Assembly (NCBI RefSeq): GCF_026151205.1
Contig: NC_087077.1
Location: 12,252,983-12,312,982 of the forward strand
DNA: 60,000 bases
Direction of reading: 5' to 3'
Source of the DNA: Bolinopsis microptera
Lineage: Eukaryota > Ctenophora > Tentaculata > Lobata > Bolinopsidae
The notes below the pieces were generated by a model. That model had not been told where the DNA came from. It saw only the letters and a program-made list of their open reading frames with translations, and ran no database searches. A program made the position numbers and the translations under genes. Of this stretch, positions 11,476-23,960 are shown one piece after another; the stretch's first letter is position 1, and every line of letters begins with the position of its first letter.

Positions 11476-11501
11476 CCCCCCCCCCCCCCCCCCCCCCCCC
11501 C
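11476..11501 (-). repeat. long C-run, possible element end
   Basis: A run of more than 20 C after GTTGGA. Similar G/C runs mark the ends of several inverted-repeat elements elsewhere in the window, but no matching partner end was found here. Confidence 0.6.
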
Positions 11502-13539
11502 TTGATTATTTTGATGAACTGTTTAGGGCCTGTCGTGATATCATGGATCGCTTAGGTTCCACCAGGATCTGGTAGTCCTCATAATTCTGCGGCCTCTATG
11601 TGTCGTCATCTCGCACAACTCCGAAAAACCGTTGTGAGTTTGGCATGTGAAAATTTGCAGCCTTCCAGACATCGATTGGGTTAACGAGTTGTCGTACGTC
11701 ACCTCAAGATCGGGTGACAGGGGGCTGAACAGGCCAGAACCCAATTGATTGGGTCTGAGGTCACGTGATTATGAGCCTGAGGTCACGTGACTATGACGTC
11801 ACCAGAGCTCGTTCTCCGTTTCCCGCTCTTTGGACCAGGTGAGCTTGCATGCATGTGAAAGTGGGTGTAAGTACAGCTGTACTGTAGTTACATCCAATTA
11901 CCCCTAATAGAACGAAGATTTATTTTCTGACAGAAAGCTAGAAATTTACCAAAATATCGACTTTGTTCAAAATTTATTTTGATGACCACTCCTGACCTAA
12001 AATTGCACGAGAAATCGATTAAACTTGGTTTCAGAACTCAACAATGCTTCCTTATGCCTTAAAATCCATGTTTTATCGATACAATAAACATTTTGATCCT
12101 GTGGATTAATTAGTAACAGGTAACAAATGCACAGAAAAAACCATCGCACTTACATTGCAATCTTAACGGGTCGATTTCGAGTGACCAATAATCGTCGTGA
12201 TGATATTTATACGTCATGCGTTCCTGATCATCATCAGCAATCAAGAGACAGGAGCGGCGGTTGCTTCAAATCAATGGTTTACGTTATTTTTGTGAATTCG
12301 ACCCCTGTTTTAACGGTTATCAGACTTTGTAATTGAATGTATTGAGGATATCTTTACAAATAAGAGGACCAGTAAATAAAATTGCCACAAGTGTTTCTCT
12401 CACTCACTTTCGATAAGACACAATGAAAATTCTTACTTAACCATAAGATTCGGAATTTTTCAACCGTTGAAGAATATCGGAATTTTATAAAATCTAAGTT
12501 CAATTTTTACAAAACTTCTGACTTAGTCTACGGATATTGAATTAAAAATTCACGTGTAAAGTTACAACTAATAATATATCTAATAGCTGGATCATATATT
12601 CAGCGACAATATTTACAAGGGAAACTGAAACTACATACTTGAATATGTTAGCTTTACTGTTAAGAGATATCAAAAAGTCTGATTCGGCGTAGACTGTCAC
12701 GAGCTCCTCCGCTACTAGAGTCAGTACCGCGTTAATAGGCAGCCTGGGGTGCTGGTTACTTCTAAGCAGTAGTAACTGCAGCACTCTTCTAGTGGAAGGG
12801 CTCGTCTGAGGTAACTCCAGTGGCTCTCCGACTAAGGACGAAAATTTCATATTTGATTCTGACTAGCTTAACTTAAAACGAATTGAAAATGTAACGATTA
12901 AAATAATGCTTGCATTTCTTGCGAATTTCAGCAGCCTTTTTTTAGTGTAATCTTAATTAAAACTGCTGCCATTGGTCGATTTCTTCTATCAGTAGAATAA
13001 GCTGTTGCAATTGGACACAAATTGCTAACTAATGCACCCGACTAACGCGTGTCTTACTCCGCAAAACCATCCAAAAGCTATACACTAATCCTACCTAATC
13101 TTACACTCAGCTCTTATGGCAATTCTACACTCAAACTAGAACATTCTAAAAGATCGATTATTACGCTAAAACCCTGCTGTAAACAGCGTACCAAATTGGC
13201 CACTGTGTATGTGCTTGTAGTGATATTATATATAATATGTGTGAAAAGATGCCGATAATACTTCCAGATTATTTCTCGAATAAATTCATAAGTTACTTTA
13301 TAAAATAAATCATTATATTATTTTATAAAGAGAGGCTGGGCCAAGATAGCCCACGAGAGGATAGCATTGAGATGCTCTGCCTACCTCTGGGGTGTGGCAA
13401 CCTTGGGGAAGGTTGCCGGTGAAATCAGAGTGATTGGTGGAGGATGGTGTAAGATGATATATGAGTCAAAATGATACGCTTAAATGCCAGCTGGGTTTGG
13501 AAAAGTAAAACGAGACGAGACAGCATATGAGATAATACT
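11502..13539. other. largely unassigned; one weak minus-strand coding candidate
   Basis: No gene can be supported firmly. A minus-strand segment at about 12680-12850 starts with an ATG at 12850 and reads VGEPLELPQTSPSTRR, then VLQLLLLRSNQHPRLPINAV, then LTLVAEELVTVYAESD. It is less AT-rich and more protein-like than its surroundings and could be an exon. I could not identify its family or fix its splice sites. Confidence 0.3.
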
Positions 13540-13662
13540 TTAAGTCACCCCGGTCTGATCCAGCTCTTCCGGCACAAGTAAGCGTTTGGTGCGGTTTGCG
13601 AAATTGACAATTGTGGTGATGTGTTGGTTGTCGAATATGTCATTGACAGAGAGGTAGTAGTC
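13540..13662 (-). CDS. candidate terminal coding exon, unidentified
   Basis: On the minus strand an acceptor (ATATTTCCAG) is followed in phase 0 by 40 codons and a TAA stop at 13542-13540. The reading runs from DYYLSVNDIFDNQHIT through TIVNFANRTKRLLV to PEELDQTGVT. The composition is protein-like and the acceptor is good, but I do not recognise the family. It lies 0.6 kb downstream of the exchanger exon on the same strand. It does not resemble the hydrophobic C-terminus of that family, so it may belong to another gene. Confidence 0.35.
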   Translation of the reverse strand, partial: DYYLSVNDIFDNQHITTIVNFANRTKRLLVPEELDQTGVT

Positions 13663-13884
13663 CTGGAAATATTGACCTCTAATTTGATAGTAAGATGCTG
13701 AAAGATTAGATAATAGCTGATTTTACATTTTCCCGAGTATAGCTTTTGACTAGTATCTCTTACAATTACCAACAAGCAGAGGGTACCATTCAGAGGTTAC
13801 TACAATTATAACGTGCTGGTGCAGTGGCAGCTGGGTAAAGTTGGCATAGAGGTAGCAGAAAGTAACTACTAGAAACATCTACTA

Positions 13885-13916
13885 GAAAGTAGACGTAGAA
13901 TTTACGTCTACTTTCC
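13885..13916. repeat. short palindrome
   Basis: GAAAGTAGACGTA and TACGTCTACTTTC are separated by a few bases (GAATT). This gives a near-perfect hairpin of 13-bp arms. Confidence 0.7.
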
Positions 13917-14260
13917 AGACTAAAAAGTGCATGTTAGGATGGAAAAAATAATCAGGGAACTTGATTTGCGAACCTAACCATGGTAATATTACAATGAGTC
14001 GGAGTGTTCCAAGGATATTGATGTATACACTATACATACATTGTAATAACTATAGAATGTTCTGTACTCTCTGCACTATATAAGGTCACAACAATTGTGA
14101 CGTCAAAATCGCATCTGTTTTCTTTTGTTTCAAATCTAAGTTTCATGAGACTAATCTAATTTAGACCTTCGAAGGTAATGACTTGAACTTGTGTGTTCAC
14201 TGTGTAAAGAACACACACAAAAAGTAAGAGTTTAACAAACTATTTGAAGTGTAGACAAAC

Positions 14261-14386
14261 CTCTGGTTTCTCTCCCAAGCCAAGAGTTCGGCCGAGTGTC
14301 TCAGTCCACCAAACCATGAGGTAGGAGAATACTGCGATCCACAGGATGGACATGATGAAGGTCACTGGGAAGAACATCTTCCATTT
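14261..14386 (-). CDS. exon of a K+-dependent Na+/Ca2+ exchanger (SLC24/NCKX type)
   Basis: A minus-strand exon of exactly 42 codons, phase 0 at both ends, with an acceptor ending TGATGTTTCAG and a donor GAG|GTTTGTC. It reads KWKMFFPVTFIMSILW, then IAVFSYLMVWWTETLGRTLG, then LGEKPE. NCKX exchangers have a closely similar stretch (VTF..SI.WIA.FSYLMVWWA...GET.GI..) just before the second alpha repeat, where the membrane helix carries the SYLMVWW motif. The protein would be a plasma or intracellular membrane Ca2+ extruder. No other exon of it was found: the alpha repeats should lie in exons on either side, hidden by long repeat-filled introns, outside the window, or lost. It may therefore be part of a large gene or a stranded fragment. 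Confidence 0.7.
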
Positions 14387-14754
14387 CTGAAACATCAGGT
14401 TATTTATAGCTTGCCAGATAATACCTGGTTTAGATCACAGCTGTGTTGAAAGCATTAAAAGGGTTTACTTTCAACACTTCTATGATAATGTTGATTCCTA
14501 CATTAGAATTTACTGCTTACAAATTGAGAAGCAGAATATTGAGGATATACTCATTTTGGCAGTACTAAAATCTAAAATTAGTTGACAAGAAAAGTTTTAC
14601 CGTAGATTCTGCTACGGATTGGAGTTCACTTGCCATAATAGCCAAACAGTACTATAGAGAGCACAACAAGCTATAATGAGATGGTTAGATACATTTGAGG
14701 ATTGCTGCATTATATAGGGACAGGACTATATAGTGACAAGCACTTTATAGTGAC

Positions 14755-15530
14755 ACTAGTGTAACCCGGCCTACGGCCGGGATTTCACTGCCGCAGTTAA
14801 AAAGGGTAGGAGTAATTACCCGCAGAGTCAAAACCCGCATTAGGTGACCCAATAGTTTCTTAAACAATAATCTCATAATCAGTTATTTCTTGTGGATAAT
14901 TAAGTCATTATTAGCCATGAGGCACCACACTCCATGATCATAAGGTCTGAACACCGATTATTACACCTCATCACTCCCGTCTTGAACCGCTTTCTATTTT
15001 TATTTAAATCGTTATAGAAATTAACCCTTGTTAACTCCGCACCACACCCGCATATTATATTTGAAAACACGCATAACATTGTCGTATGAACTCTCTCTCT
15101 CTCTCTCTCTCTCTGCAGTCCAAACAGACCCCAAACACTAACAGTCCCCCCTCCCCTAATAAGCTTAAGGTATAACATTACAGCAAATCTTCCAGGCTAA
15201 TCCAATTATGACGCTACTTAAATGCAGCTATAACATATTACACAGTAATGAGAGAGAGAGAGCAAGTCCCGTAACTCTTGCCGTTCTGCTCACGCAATTT
15301 TATGTAACATTTGTGGTACAAAACCATCAATTAAACCACTTACCATCGGCCGATTTTAAAAAAAATTTCCTATGGGCTTCATCAGAGTTTTGTCGACACT
15401 ATACCGAAAAAATCAGTCCCGTAACTCTTACCGTTTTTTTTGTATAACCGACCGGAAATTACACACGGACAGACAGACAGACAGACACACACACACACAC
15501 ACACACACATTCTGGTGTTATTAAGGTGAT
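14755..15530. repeat. simple-repeat-rich interspersed repeat
   Basis: The stretch starts with a strong hairpin (ACCCGGCCTACGGCCGGG) near 14764. It contains a CT run (15092-15115), a GA run (15249-15262) and two copies of a CCCGTAACTCTT..CCG block, and ends in (GACA)n(CA)n at 15470-15508. This arrangement looks like a dispersed non-LTR or SINE-like repeat with a microsatellite tail. No coding region is visible. Confidence 0.4.
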
Positions 15531-17910
15531 GTGAGACGGCTGCAAATTTACAAAATTTTGTACATCCATTCAGACTTATTAAACAATGATCTACATTCTA
15601 CATAAATGATAGAATAATATCTCTCTGGATCATTATTAACCACCATTTTACAGCACTTCATTATTATCAGTACAAATGAATAATGAAGCTCGTATCATGA
15701 CATGTGAGTATACAGATAGATAAACCACCTAAATAGCCATATTTTAATAAATAAATAAATAAATTCTAACATTTATTACACGCTTCGACATTAAAATATA
15801 CCCAACAAAGATGTACATTTAAGTCATTCAAGCGATGATTAAGCTCTGAAATTCAACTCAGTACGTCAGAATAATTGTTAAGGGAGGATACGTATCAAAT
15901 GTAGATACGTGGTTTCATATATGTGGGTAATTGCACGTTTCAAACCAATTTAACCGCTGTTTTCAGCACATATATGGTATCTTTTAAACCACATTTGGTA
16001 CACGAATTACAATAAATTGAATAAAATATGTGACTAATTGTCAACAAATGGTCGGTTTTGATCAATATTAACCACCAATTATCGACACCTTAGAACTTAC
16101 AGTAATAATCAATTATGAAGCTGCTATGACTATGGTATAGCAATCAAATAAACCACTAAAACAGCCACTTACGCCATAATAATTAATACCAGGCTACATT
16201 AGGCTCAAAATTGAGTTTGTCAGTTTAAGATGCATTTAAAATGATCTGATAGGAAAACTGGCTAAACTGTTAAAATACAAATTATCCAATATTCATGATA
16301 TCATGTGCCAACTTAGGTAAGGTTTAAAAGCAAATTTTTATGAAAGTAGTAATTACAGAGCTTTTCATAGATCAAAGTATAAACGAACTTACGAATTATA
16401 ATTATAAGTTATAAATGATTAGTAAATACCTCATGATTATCAAATAATCTGAAGAGTAAGGGTTATCTGCTGATGCATGTTATCTGCTGATGAATGCCAA
16501 GGTTGTCTTTCACCGTGTGAAGTGCCGGTCGTGTGTTCATTCTAATTGAAGATTTATTGGTTTTACAATAAATTAAAAGCACTTAAGTTTTCTTGCCACA
16601 TTGATCTTTATTAAATGTAGTTAACAAGGGTATGAATGAATTTGAATCCTAAAATAGAGTTGATCCCGTAAATTAAATCAACACCAAACGGTTCTCAACT
16701 TTTCATAACCAGCTGCACACATACAGCTGAAGATAATAAAATTACGGAACAGAGCCATTTGTACACGTTAGTAGAATTACAACTTTATTGCAATGAGTAA
16801 CAGTCTTTCGACAGACTATTACTTTGTTTTACTAATGAAATATAAATTAAAATCCGTTTTATCTGGATTTTAGTCATTGAACATTAATGAGCAAAAAACG
16901 ATCAAAAAAAGGAAGCTGCAAATAATTTAAATTTGACATTCCAAAACACATGAAGTTCCTGGCAATAGTTTAAATTTGCACCATCTAAAGTCATTTCAAA
17001 GGCCCTGTAGCAATACTTGAAAATTTTCATAAAACCGATATTTAACTAACGTTTTGACTTGTCAAGTCAATAGAAATAATTATTGAAAGACAACAAACGC
17101 AGTTAAAATGAATTTAATCAAATTTGTGTTTGACAAAACAGGTTTTAAATTCGTTGCTACTGTACAGCTAGCAGCACACTTTTGTAAATTCCAAGCCGAA
17201 GTTATGCGGAGGATATTCCAAGATTGCAGATTGTAAAATCAAGCAAAACATGCGCGCATCTGAAAATAAAAAACCAATCTTGGACTAAAATTTAACGAAT
17301 GATACTTGGAGTTAATATCAAATCATTATTTCACAAAATTTATGTTCAATACTAATTATAAGAAAAATGAACAGGGCAGAATTTGTGGTATATAAAAAGT
17401 TGTTATAATGACAAAATGCCGTACAAATCGGCGCGTGGCTTTGTCATTTGTGTTTTCAGTTTACAGTTTAGTGATTTGTAACTTAAATATGATTGCAGAA
17501 AAAACATTTGTTACTTCCTTTTTGATGCAAAACCAGAATTATATATTTATATAATTCTAATGTAATGTAAGAATGATACTTGTGTCATATATTTAAAATC
17601 ATATTACTACCATATTTATCAACACACAACATTGAATTGAACGCGTATTTGTCAATAACAAATAACAAAAACTATTATTACTCATCAATTTAAAACATAA
17701 ATTGGCTCATTATACAAAAAAATCTTACAACACAATATAATATTAAATTGTAAGTGTTGACACATAATTGATCGCTATGCTATTCATATTTCGCGCGGCG
17801 CAAGTGACCGTCCGTTAACAGTTAAACACACTTGACACTCGATGCTTATAATGTATGCGTCTAATGCATCATTAATGGAAGGCGCGCCGATGAAATTTTT
17901 GCGCGCGAAT
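15531..17910. other. AT-rich non-coding stretch
   Basis: No open frame or exon I can support on either strand. The stretch is mostly AT-rich single-copy-looking DNA with short runs such as (AATA)n near 15748. Confidence 0.5.
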
Positions 17911-18474
17911 TTACGATTTAAACGAAAAGAAACTGCAGGGAGGGATTAATCTGCATGCAGTGAACTCTTTCAGACAGCTATGATGGATATCTTCTCTACA
18001 AAGGCGCCTTGCAACAATTGCTATAGACTCAGCAAGTGTCACTGATGCTTTGCCAAATGATTTGCTGCAGATGATATGCTTCCACAAATCTGAGTCCGTT
18101 AGTGTTGGGCCGCCTGATCCATCCAAATATAAACAAGCCCTCTTGACAGTCTCTGCGTCAATCCTCTCAAATGTCACTTCCTGAGGTGGAGGAGTACCGT
18201 GAGGGTGCAGAACAACTGGATCTGCTTTAACAGCTGGAGGGTGTTTCTCCCCAAGGACCTGTTTAATGTTTGCTGTTAGGCTGTGAACTCCTAAGGTGTC
18301 ATTGGAACTGTCAACATATTTGGTGGCTTGTTTAACTTTCCCAAGAAGCATTAGTCGGCAGAAACTCTTCTTCCTGGATTCCTCGCTGATTTTTTGTTGC
18401 TGCACCAAGGCTTTCTGAATACTCCTGCACTCCATCATTAGATCGTCAAGTTCTCCATTTTTCCATTTAACCAA
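17911..18474 (-). pseudogene. LINE polyprotein fragment upstream of the RT domain
   Basis: A 187-codon open frame reads LGVHSLTANIKQVLGEKHPP, ITFERID-type residues (VTFERIDAETVKRA), GSGGPTLTDSDLWKHIICSK and CREDIHHSCLKEFTACRLIP. This series (EKHPPA.PAD.., F..ID...I..A.......GPSG.D...W..IL.SK.FG, LC.E.I....L..F.A.RLIPLDK) is the conserved linker just before the reverse transcriptase in a common invertebrate LINE group. After ACRLIP the similarity stops: the expected DKNPG..RPIG is replaced by unrelated residues. The fragment is therefore truncated and inactive. It is the longest intact transposon reading frame in the window. Confidence 0.65.
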
Positions 18475-18479
18475 ACGCT

Positions 18480-20105
18480 TGGTGAGATATGTAAATATTG
18501 AATTATGTGCGGTCCATTCTGTAAATATTGTTACTAAAATTATGGCTTAATGCTGATTAAATTTGGAATATGTTTTCTGATTGAAATGCTAATTAATTAA
18601 TTGTAATGTCCTGCACAGTGCACAGCAGATCGAGGCATCTCTAATTTATTTACTATTTTTATTATATTGGTGTATAAATTTAATTATAATTATAATTTGA
18701 AGAATGCTTTCTTGTCTCAAACTCAATTCCAAGACTTGACTGTTCACACACTTAAGCCTGGGGTCCCCAAGTAAGCAAGTAAGAATAAGATGGAGAGAGA
18801 GTTGCAAGTTCAAAAATTGTGAATAGTTGGGGGTTAAGCTTTTCTGTTAATTGTGATCACATCATCGAAGAAGTCGACATACAACGTCAAATAGTCTAGA
18901 ACCTTCTAAATGTGACTCTACCGTACTCGCGGTGACAATTAAGTATTGAATCTATGACCTCGCGCACGCGAGTTCTTCTCCTTCCATTGCACCTGAGATT
19001 TCTCGCGTGTCTCGCAAATTACTTGACACCCACCATAGTGAAACGACCGTGGGGGTCGCAACGTGATACAAAATATAACGACGTCGTCGTAATGACACAA
19101 GTAACTGATCAACCACCTTATTTGATATAGTGTTTTTAAAATAAAGTATTTCAATTTTTAACTTGGGGTGTAAATATTTTTAGGGATTTTATTTTTTTTA
19201 ATTTTCAGATCTTTCATACTATTTGTTACTAAAATGCTCATTGTAGCCTATAATATTTAGATTTTCATCATCATCATATTACATATTAGTTATAGTATTC
19301 ACTAAGTGGCGGAAGCCACAATACAGCCGCGCACTCGTGCGCGGCAGGTCTACAACGTGTGACAAGCTTGAACCTGAATTTTTTAAATTAGACTTTAGAG
19401 TTCTTTTTGGTTATTAAAAAAGCTTTTTGGTGCATTATGAAAATTATGTAAAAAATGTTGTTTTTAATGACAAAGGTTATAAAATGTTTTAACGGGTGAT
19501 ACTCGTAAAATATCTGTTCCATATTGCTGCTATGTGAAGAACAGTCCAACTCGGCGCGCGTCCTGCAATTAACCTACAAAAATGTTCTGATAATGAAAAA
19601 ATTAGGAATATAATGTTGTGTTAGTTTATGTTTTTACCTAGCTTAGGAACCCTATAATTGAGTATTAAAAGCATATGCTTCAGTTAGGGTCAGTGTAGAG
19701 GTTTAGTGTTCCGAACAGTCCTTTAGGGCCACCAAAGCTAGAGAACGTTTAAAAAGTCACGCGACAGCCTAGTATAGTGTAGAATGATTAATCATTTAAG
19801 TTTTAGTGATGGTGCCTAATCTGATCTCTAAAAATGTTTTCATGTATCTATATCCCTTACCGATGAGTAAGAAGAGGGAACGGAGCTCAACCTATTTGAA
19901 GTAATTCCCATGAAGGAAACTCCAAATTTTCTTTTCATTAATTAAACAGTCAAAATCATCCAAATTTTGTATAGAATTTATAAATTTAATTTTGTTAAAG
20001 TAAAGTAAAGTAAAGTACAAATTATGACACAACATCATCACACATGTATCAAATCACTACGTGGAAAAATATAAATATCTTACCACCAAAATTAATAAAT
20101 TATCA
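18480..20105. other. non-coding, with a LINE 3'-end-like segment
   Basis: No gene is supported. The part at about 19440-19860 (TTTTTAATGACAAAGGTTATAAAATG .. TAATCTGATCTCTAAA) resembles 21990-22130, which follows LINE C-terminal coding debris. Both probably are 3' untranslated ends of the same LINE family. A GC-rich CGCGCAC..GTGCGCG patch sits at about 19328-19345. Confidence 0.45.
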
Positions 20106-20109
20106 ACTA

Positions 20110-20480
20110 CAACTTTATTTTAAAATGTCCAGAGTAGGTTCACACGCTTTATTGATGATATTAGAACACTTCCTTACAGTGAAAGGTTGGATGCCTTACA
20201 GATTACAACACTCGCAGAGAGACGGGTTAGAGGAGATTTGATTGAAGCCTACAAAATTGTAAATGGATTTGTTGAGCATGGAAAAGATATTTTCAATTTA
20301 AGTAGATCGGGAGATAAAATTGTTAGCACTAAATCTAACAATATTGATAGAAATATTAAAAGCTTGTCTAATAATTTTTTATCATATAATGGAGTAGATC
20401 ATGCAATGTGTTTTGTTAAAATGTTTTTTGAAAAAATTATTGGTAGTAATGAATTGTGCTCTGCCAATTGCAACACTTAA
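20110..20480 (+). pseudogene. LINE ORF2 C-terminal fragment
   Basis: The reading RRVRGDLIEAYKIVNGFV at about 20227-20278 matches the well-conserved R..RGDLIE.YKI..G motif downstream of the RT domain in L2/CR1-like elements. It is followed by the expected variable region (FNLSRSGDKIVSTKS) and ends in stops. The segment before it is out of frame (CLTDYNT..), a sign of decay. Confidence 0.7.
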
Positions 20481-20481
20481 A

Positions 20482-21638
20482 ATTTGATTGTGCTCTGCCA
20501 ATTGCATCACTTGATTTAATTGAATTGAACAGGTTAATCTTTTGACATGGAATAAGCCAATTCCCCTTATAGTTGTTCTAAACTTCTTTAACTTAAGCCA
20601 GTGGGATCAAATGGTTTTTTACCCCACGGTTCCCAAAAAAAAAGTGAAACAAATTTAGTGAAACAAATTTAAAATTTTATCCTTTATTTTACAAGCATAA
20701 TATAATAATATTTATAAGCCTCCGTTTTGAAAGTTTTAAATTTTAATACATTCACATTTCTATTTAAAATTCAATTTTATGTACAAGTCAATAATTGGCC
20801 GCCAAAGCCGCGCATTCTTTAAAACAGGATTAACTTGATTATAGTTATACGACTATGTAAATTTAAAACTATCCGTGGTTTTTTCTTTAAAATAAATAAA
20901 TTATAATTTTACCTAAGTCCAAAGCCAGCTTTGAAAAATTTACTATTAAATCATAATATATCGTCAACTTTAAATATTTACAATGCAACAATTCATTAAT
21001 CTGTAAACACGCGTACTCCAGCCCCTAAACGCATAAATTGTTATGCGGCGCGGCTCAAGCCGCGCACGCACGTATTATTTTATACTGTTTGCTTTCTAAT
21101 AAATATCGTGCCAATGTGTACGTCTAAATTGTAAACGTTCATGTTTTGTGTAAAGTGAATCCAATTGGGACTAGTGACAAGGATAAGGACCCAAGTGCCT
21201 GTACGGCTTTTTCGGACCCCTGTGGACCACTACTCTTGAAATCACTCTACAACATTGAACATCTATATCTACTACGTCATTTGGCAATTATTGTCATTAA
21301 TCTAACTTTCTAATTAATTGCCGAGGGGGAAGAGTAAACGCTTCACATTAAAATTCAATTTACAAAATTCAAAACCATCAATACGGTATTAAATATGATG
21401 GACAAATCTATAGATCTATTTCGTAGTCATACATTCACATGATTTGCTTTATATTATCTTAATACTGTAATGAAGTACAGTAGGATTTGTGTTTCGAGAA
21501 AGAAAGGTTGCGGTCAAATCATTAACAAAAGTCCATCAGGGACTCCGTGGAGTCGAAAAAGGTACACGGCCGCTGTCTGGTGCTGCTAGGCATTTATTGA
21601 TCAAGATGTTTTATTGTATTGATTTATAATGAAAAAAA
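20482..21638. other. non-coding stretch
   Basis: AT-rich DNA with a GC-rich GCGGCGCGGCTC..GCCGCGCACG patch near 21043-21069, similar in kind to the patches near 19328 and 20805. No gene seen. Confidence 0.45.
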
Positions 21639-21639
21639 A

Positions 21640-22130
21640 AAAAATCCGAGCGTGTTATCAGCTTTTGGAATAAATTGCCATCTTTTATTAGAAATTCAGT
21701 GTCTGTTATTGATTTTTAAATTAATCTAGAAGAATTTAAAAATACTAATAATTTAGTAGACACAGGCAACTTTTGGGAAGTGTCAAATATAGTTTTAGCA
21801 GAAATAGAGGGTGTAAATTATATCGAAAAGAAGAAGCAACAAGTCCAATATTTATATAAAAATCCGTGTGTTGCCAAGAGAAAGGGAATAAATATCTCAT
21901 GAATTTGTTTTTATTTATTTATTTTTAAAATTAACGGTTTTAACTTTAAAAACTTTTTATATGTAAATAAATTATGACAATTATGTTAGTTATAGAATTT
22001 GTTTGTTTTTAATGACGAAGGCTGTGAAATGTTCACAGTTCTGATAATGAGGAAATCAGAAAGAATGTTTAAAACTAGTGATGATGTTTATGTCATTATT
22101 CTTAATCTAATCTAATCTCTAATCTAAAAA
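21640..22130 (+). pseudogene. LINE ORF2 extreme C-terminus and 3' end
   Basis: RVISFWNKLPSFIRNSVSVI (from about 21650) matches the RV...WN.LP..V....S...F motif that ends ORF2 in L2/CR1-like LINEs. It is followed by stops and an AT-rich tail ending in repeated TCTAATC near 22108-22130. It could be the end of the same insertion as 20110-20480, interrupted by about 1.2 kb. Confidence 0.6.
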
Positions 22131-22447
22131 ATTTCAAATAAATTCAAAAAGCATCCCCAAAAGATAACCCTATTCACACTTCCAAGTGGAATAAAGATTC
22201 ATAAATCGCTTTTTTGCCACAAAAGGGTGGAAATAAAGATAATCGTTATGCTCCTCTTTATTACTAACATAGCTAGGTCATTCAATTCTCCCTAATACTT
22301 TATTTGAAACATTCCAAAATGTGAATCATTAGAATTATCTTTAGAAATCATATCTTTCTTAAACCCTTCTAAGTGTTATTATAAGACTGAATGATCAATT
22401 ACCAATTAAATTCAGGTGTAGTAAAGCGGTATTAGATTTGTTTAAAA

Positions 22448-22562
22448 AAGGGGACTCCCAACCCATGCAGCTGAGACACATCAAAGCAAATAGACCAAAG
22501 TGGCTCGTTCTTGCGAAAGTTGGACCAAATACCTGCCAAAGCGGTGGGTTGGGGTGTCCCTT
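22448..22562. repeat. small inverted-repeat element
   Basis: The ends GGGGACTCCCAACCCA and TGGGTTGGGGTGTCCC are imperfect complements enclosing about 80 bp, so the unit would fold into a hairpin. No target duplication was recognised, so MITE status is only suggested. Confidence 0.5.
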
Positions 22563-23410
22563 GGGATCATTTCGTCTGTAAAATTATATACAATATAAAA
22601 CTTCAATAAAATATCTACAAAATTTACTTAAACAAATCTACTCGAAGCTCGTGTTTTGAGGGATGAGGTTGGAGGATACATCTTGCAGTCCGAGATGCTG
22701 GGCTGTTGATCTTCCTCAGCTCTGATTCCCCCAGTGCAATGAGTGTGCTTCTTAACATCAATGATCCCTAGAACATATCCTGAAAGTTTCAGGGTGATTG
22801 CTCAAAAAATGTAGAAGATAGATTTTAGACTCGATTTTCAGGGCGCGCAATACAATTACACATAAGCGCTGACCTTTGACTGGCGATAATTTCAGGTAGG
22901 AACAATATTTTTCCATCGGACTAAAAGCAGCTGATAGACCTCGCTCCCTTCTATCAGAAACAACTATAAAATCAATTTCGAGAGAATTTTGATGAAGACC
23001 CCTGGCCCGGCCCCCTTAAATCTAAAAATTATCTATCTAAAAAATTATCTTCAAAATTATGTTAATTTTCAAGTGGATCCAACTTTTTAGATGATCACAA
23101 ATTCTGTTGCCACCTTTTTTTACCCTCATTTTACTATTTCAATTTAAATTTAATTTATTATTTTGTAATAGGGTCGAAAATTACTATTGCTTGTTTGTTT
23201 AAATTGTTTGATTGTATATTCTTGAATGACATTTTCGTTAGTGACTGGTATAGTAAAATATGTTGTTCTCTGAACAATTCTTCTATTACTTTTATTTGAA
23301 GTTTGATTTGATTTGATTTAACACTCCTCTTATGATCTAGGAGTGTTGATCAGATTAAGGTCCAAATCACTTACTGCACCTCTGTATTGCCTGATAGAGA
23401 TTATACAAGT
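22563..23410. other. no supported gene
   Basis: The minus strand at about 22640-22750 reads HCTGGIRAEEDQQPSISDCK and continues briefly. It looks like protein of mobile-element origin but is too short to assign. The rest is AT-rich. Confidence 0.35.
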
Positions 23411-23746
23411 TTAGAGCAGATCTAATTGCAGTCTGTGTCTGATAAAAGGTTTCCGTCGTCCAAGATTGTACATGTAGGTCTTTTTACTAAAAATTGTCAG
23501 ATTTTGCTGGTGCGGTAAAGTTACGCCACTGGTGTTTAACACATCTGTGATGGTACCATCTTGTAATTGTCTATTGGTACTATTTGATAATTTGAGTGTG
23601 TTACAGAGAGGTATAGAGAGCATCTGGTATTCTTTTTCAACATCTTTGCACACAGAGGTTAAGAGTTCTGCAATTGTGTCTATGGGCGAATTGTGTCTAA
23701 GTGGAACATAGCCTCCAATTTGGCAAGTTTGGTTTTCCACAAACAC
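23411..23746 (-). pseudogene. LINE RT-downstream fragment
   Basis: A 111-codon minus-strand frame begins with ENQTCQIGGYVPLRHNSPID followed by IAELLTSVCKDVEKEYQML. In the LINE group also represented at 17911-18474 the RT is followed by a C-K-GGF...RHN..RD..A.LL.EVC.DV..EP.L.P block, and the match is good over about 40 residues. The remainder (PLCNTLKLSNSTN..) also fits the region after that block. No intact element surrounds it. Confidence 0.5.
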
Positions 23747-23864
23747 CCAGGGGCCTTAAATTTTAACTGAGACATTGTTAGTTAATTATATCTGAGTGAT
23801 TATAGGGTGTTGAAGAATTTTTTATTGTTGAGATTCATAACTGCTAATTCAGCGAAGAAAAAAA

Positions 23865-23960
23865 CTTCCATTGGCGGGAGTTGAACTTACAATCCCATTA
23901 TATGCATAAGGAATCGAAACTTAAGACTGCTAGGTAACGTGTCCGTTGCACAATTTGCAT
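23865..23960 (-). repeat. tRNA-like / SINE head
   Basis: On the minus strand a GTAAGTTCAACTCCCGCC segment resembles a tRNA T-arm (B box GGTTCAANTCC), with a GCAACGGACACG stretch upstream in the position of an A box. The arms do not pair well enough for a functional tRNA. It is most likely a tRNA-derived SINE piece or a decayed tRNA. Confidence 0.3.

Noticed and set aside
17911-18474. Host gene encoding a 187-residue protein
   Set aside because: The residue pattern is that of a LINE polyprotein linker before the reverse transcriptase, truncated at the point where the RT should begin.
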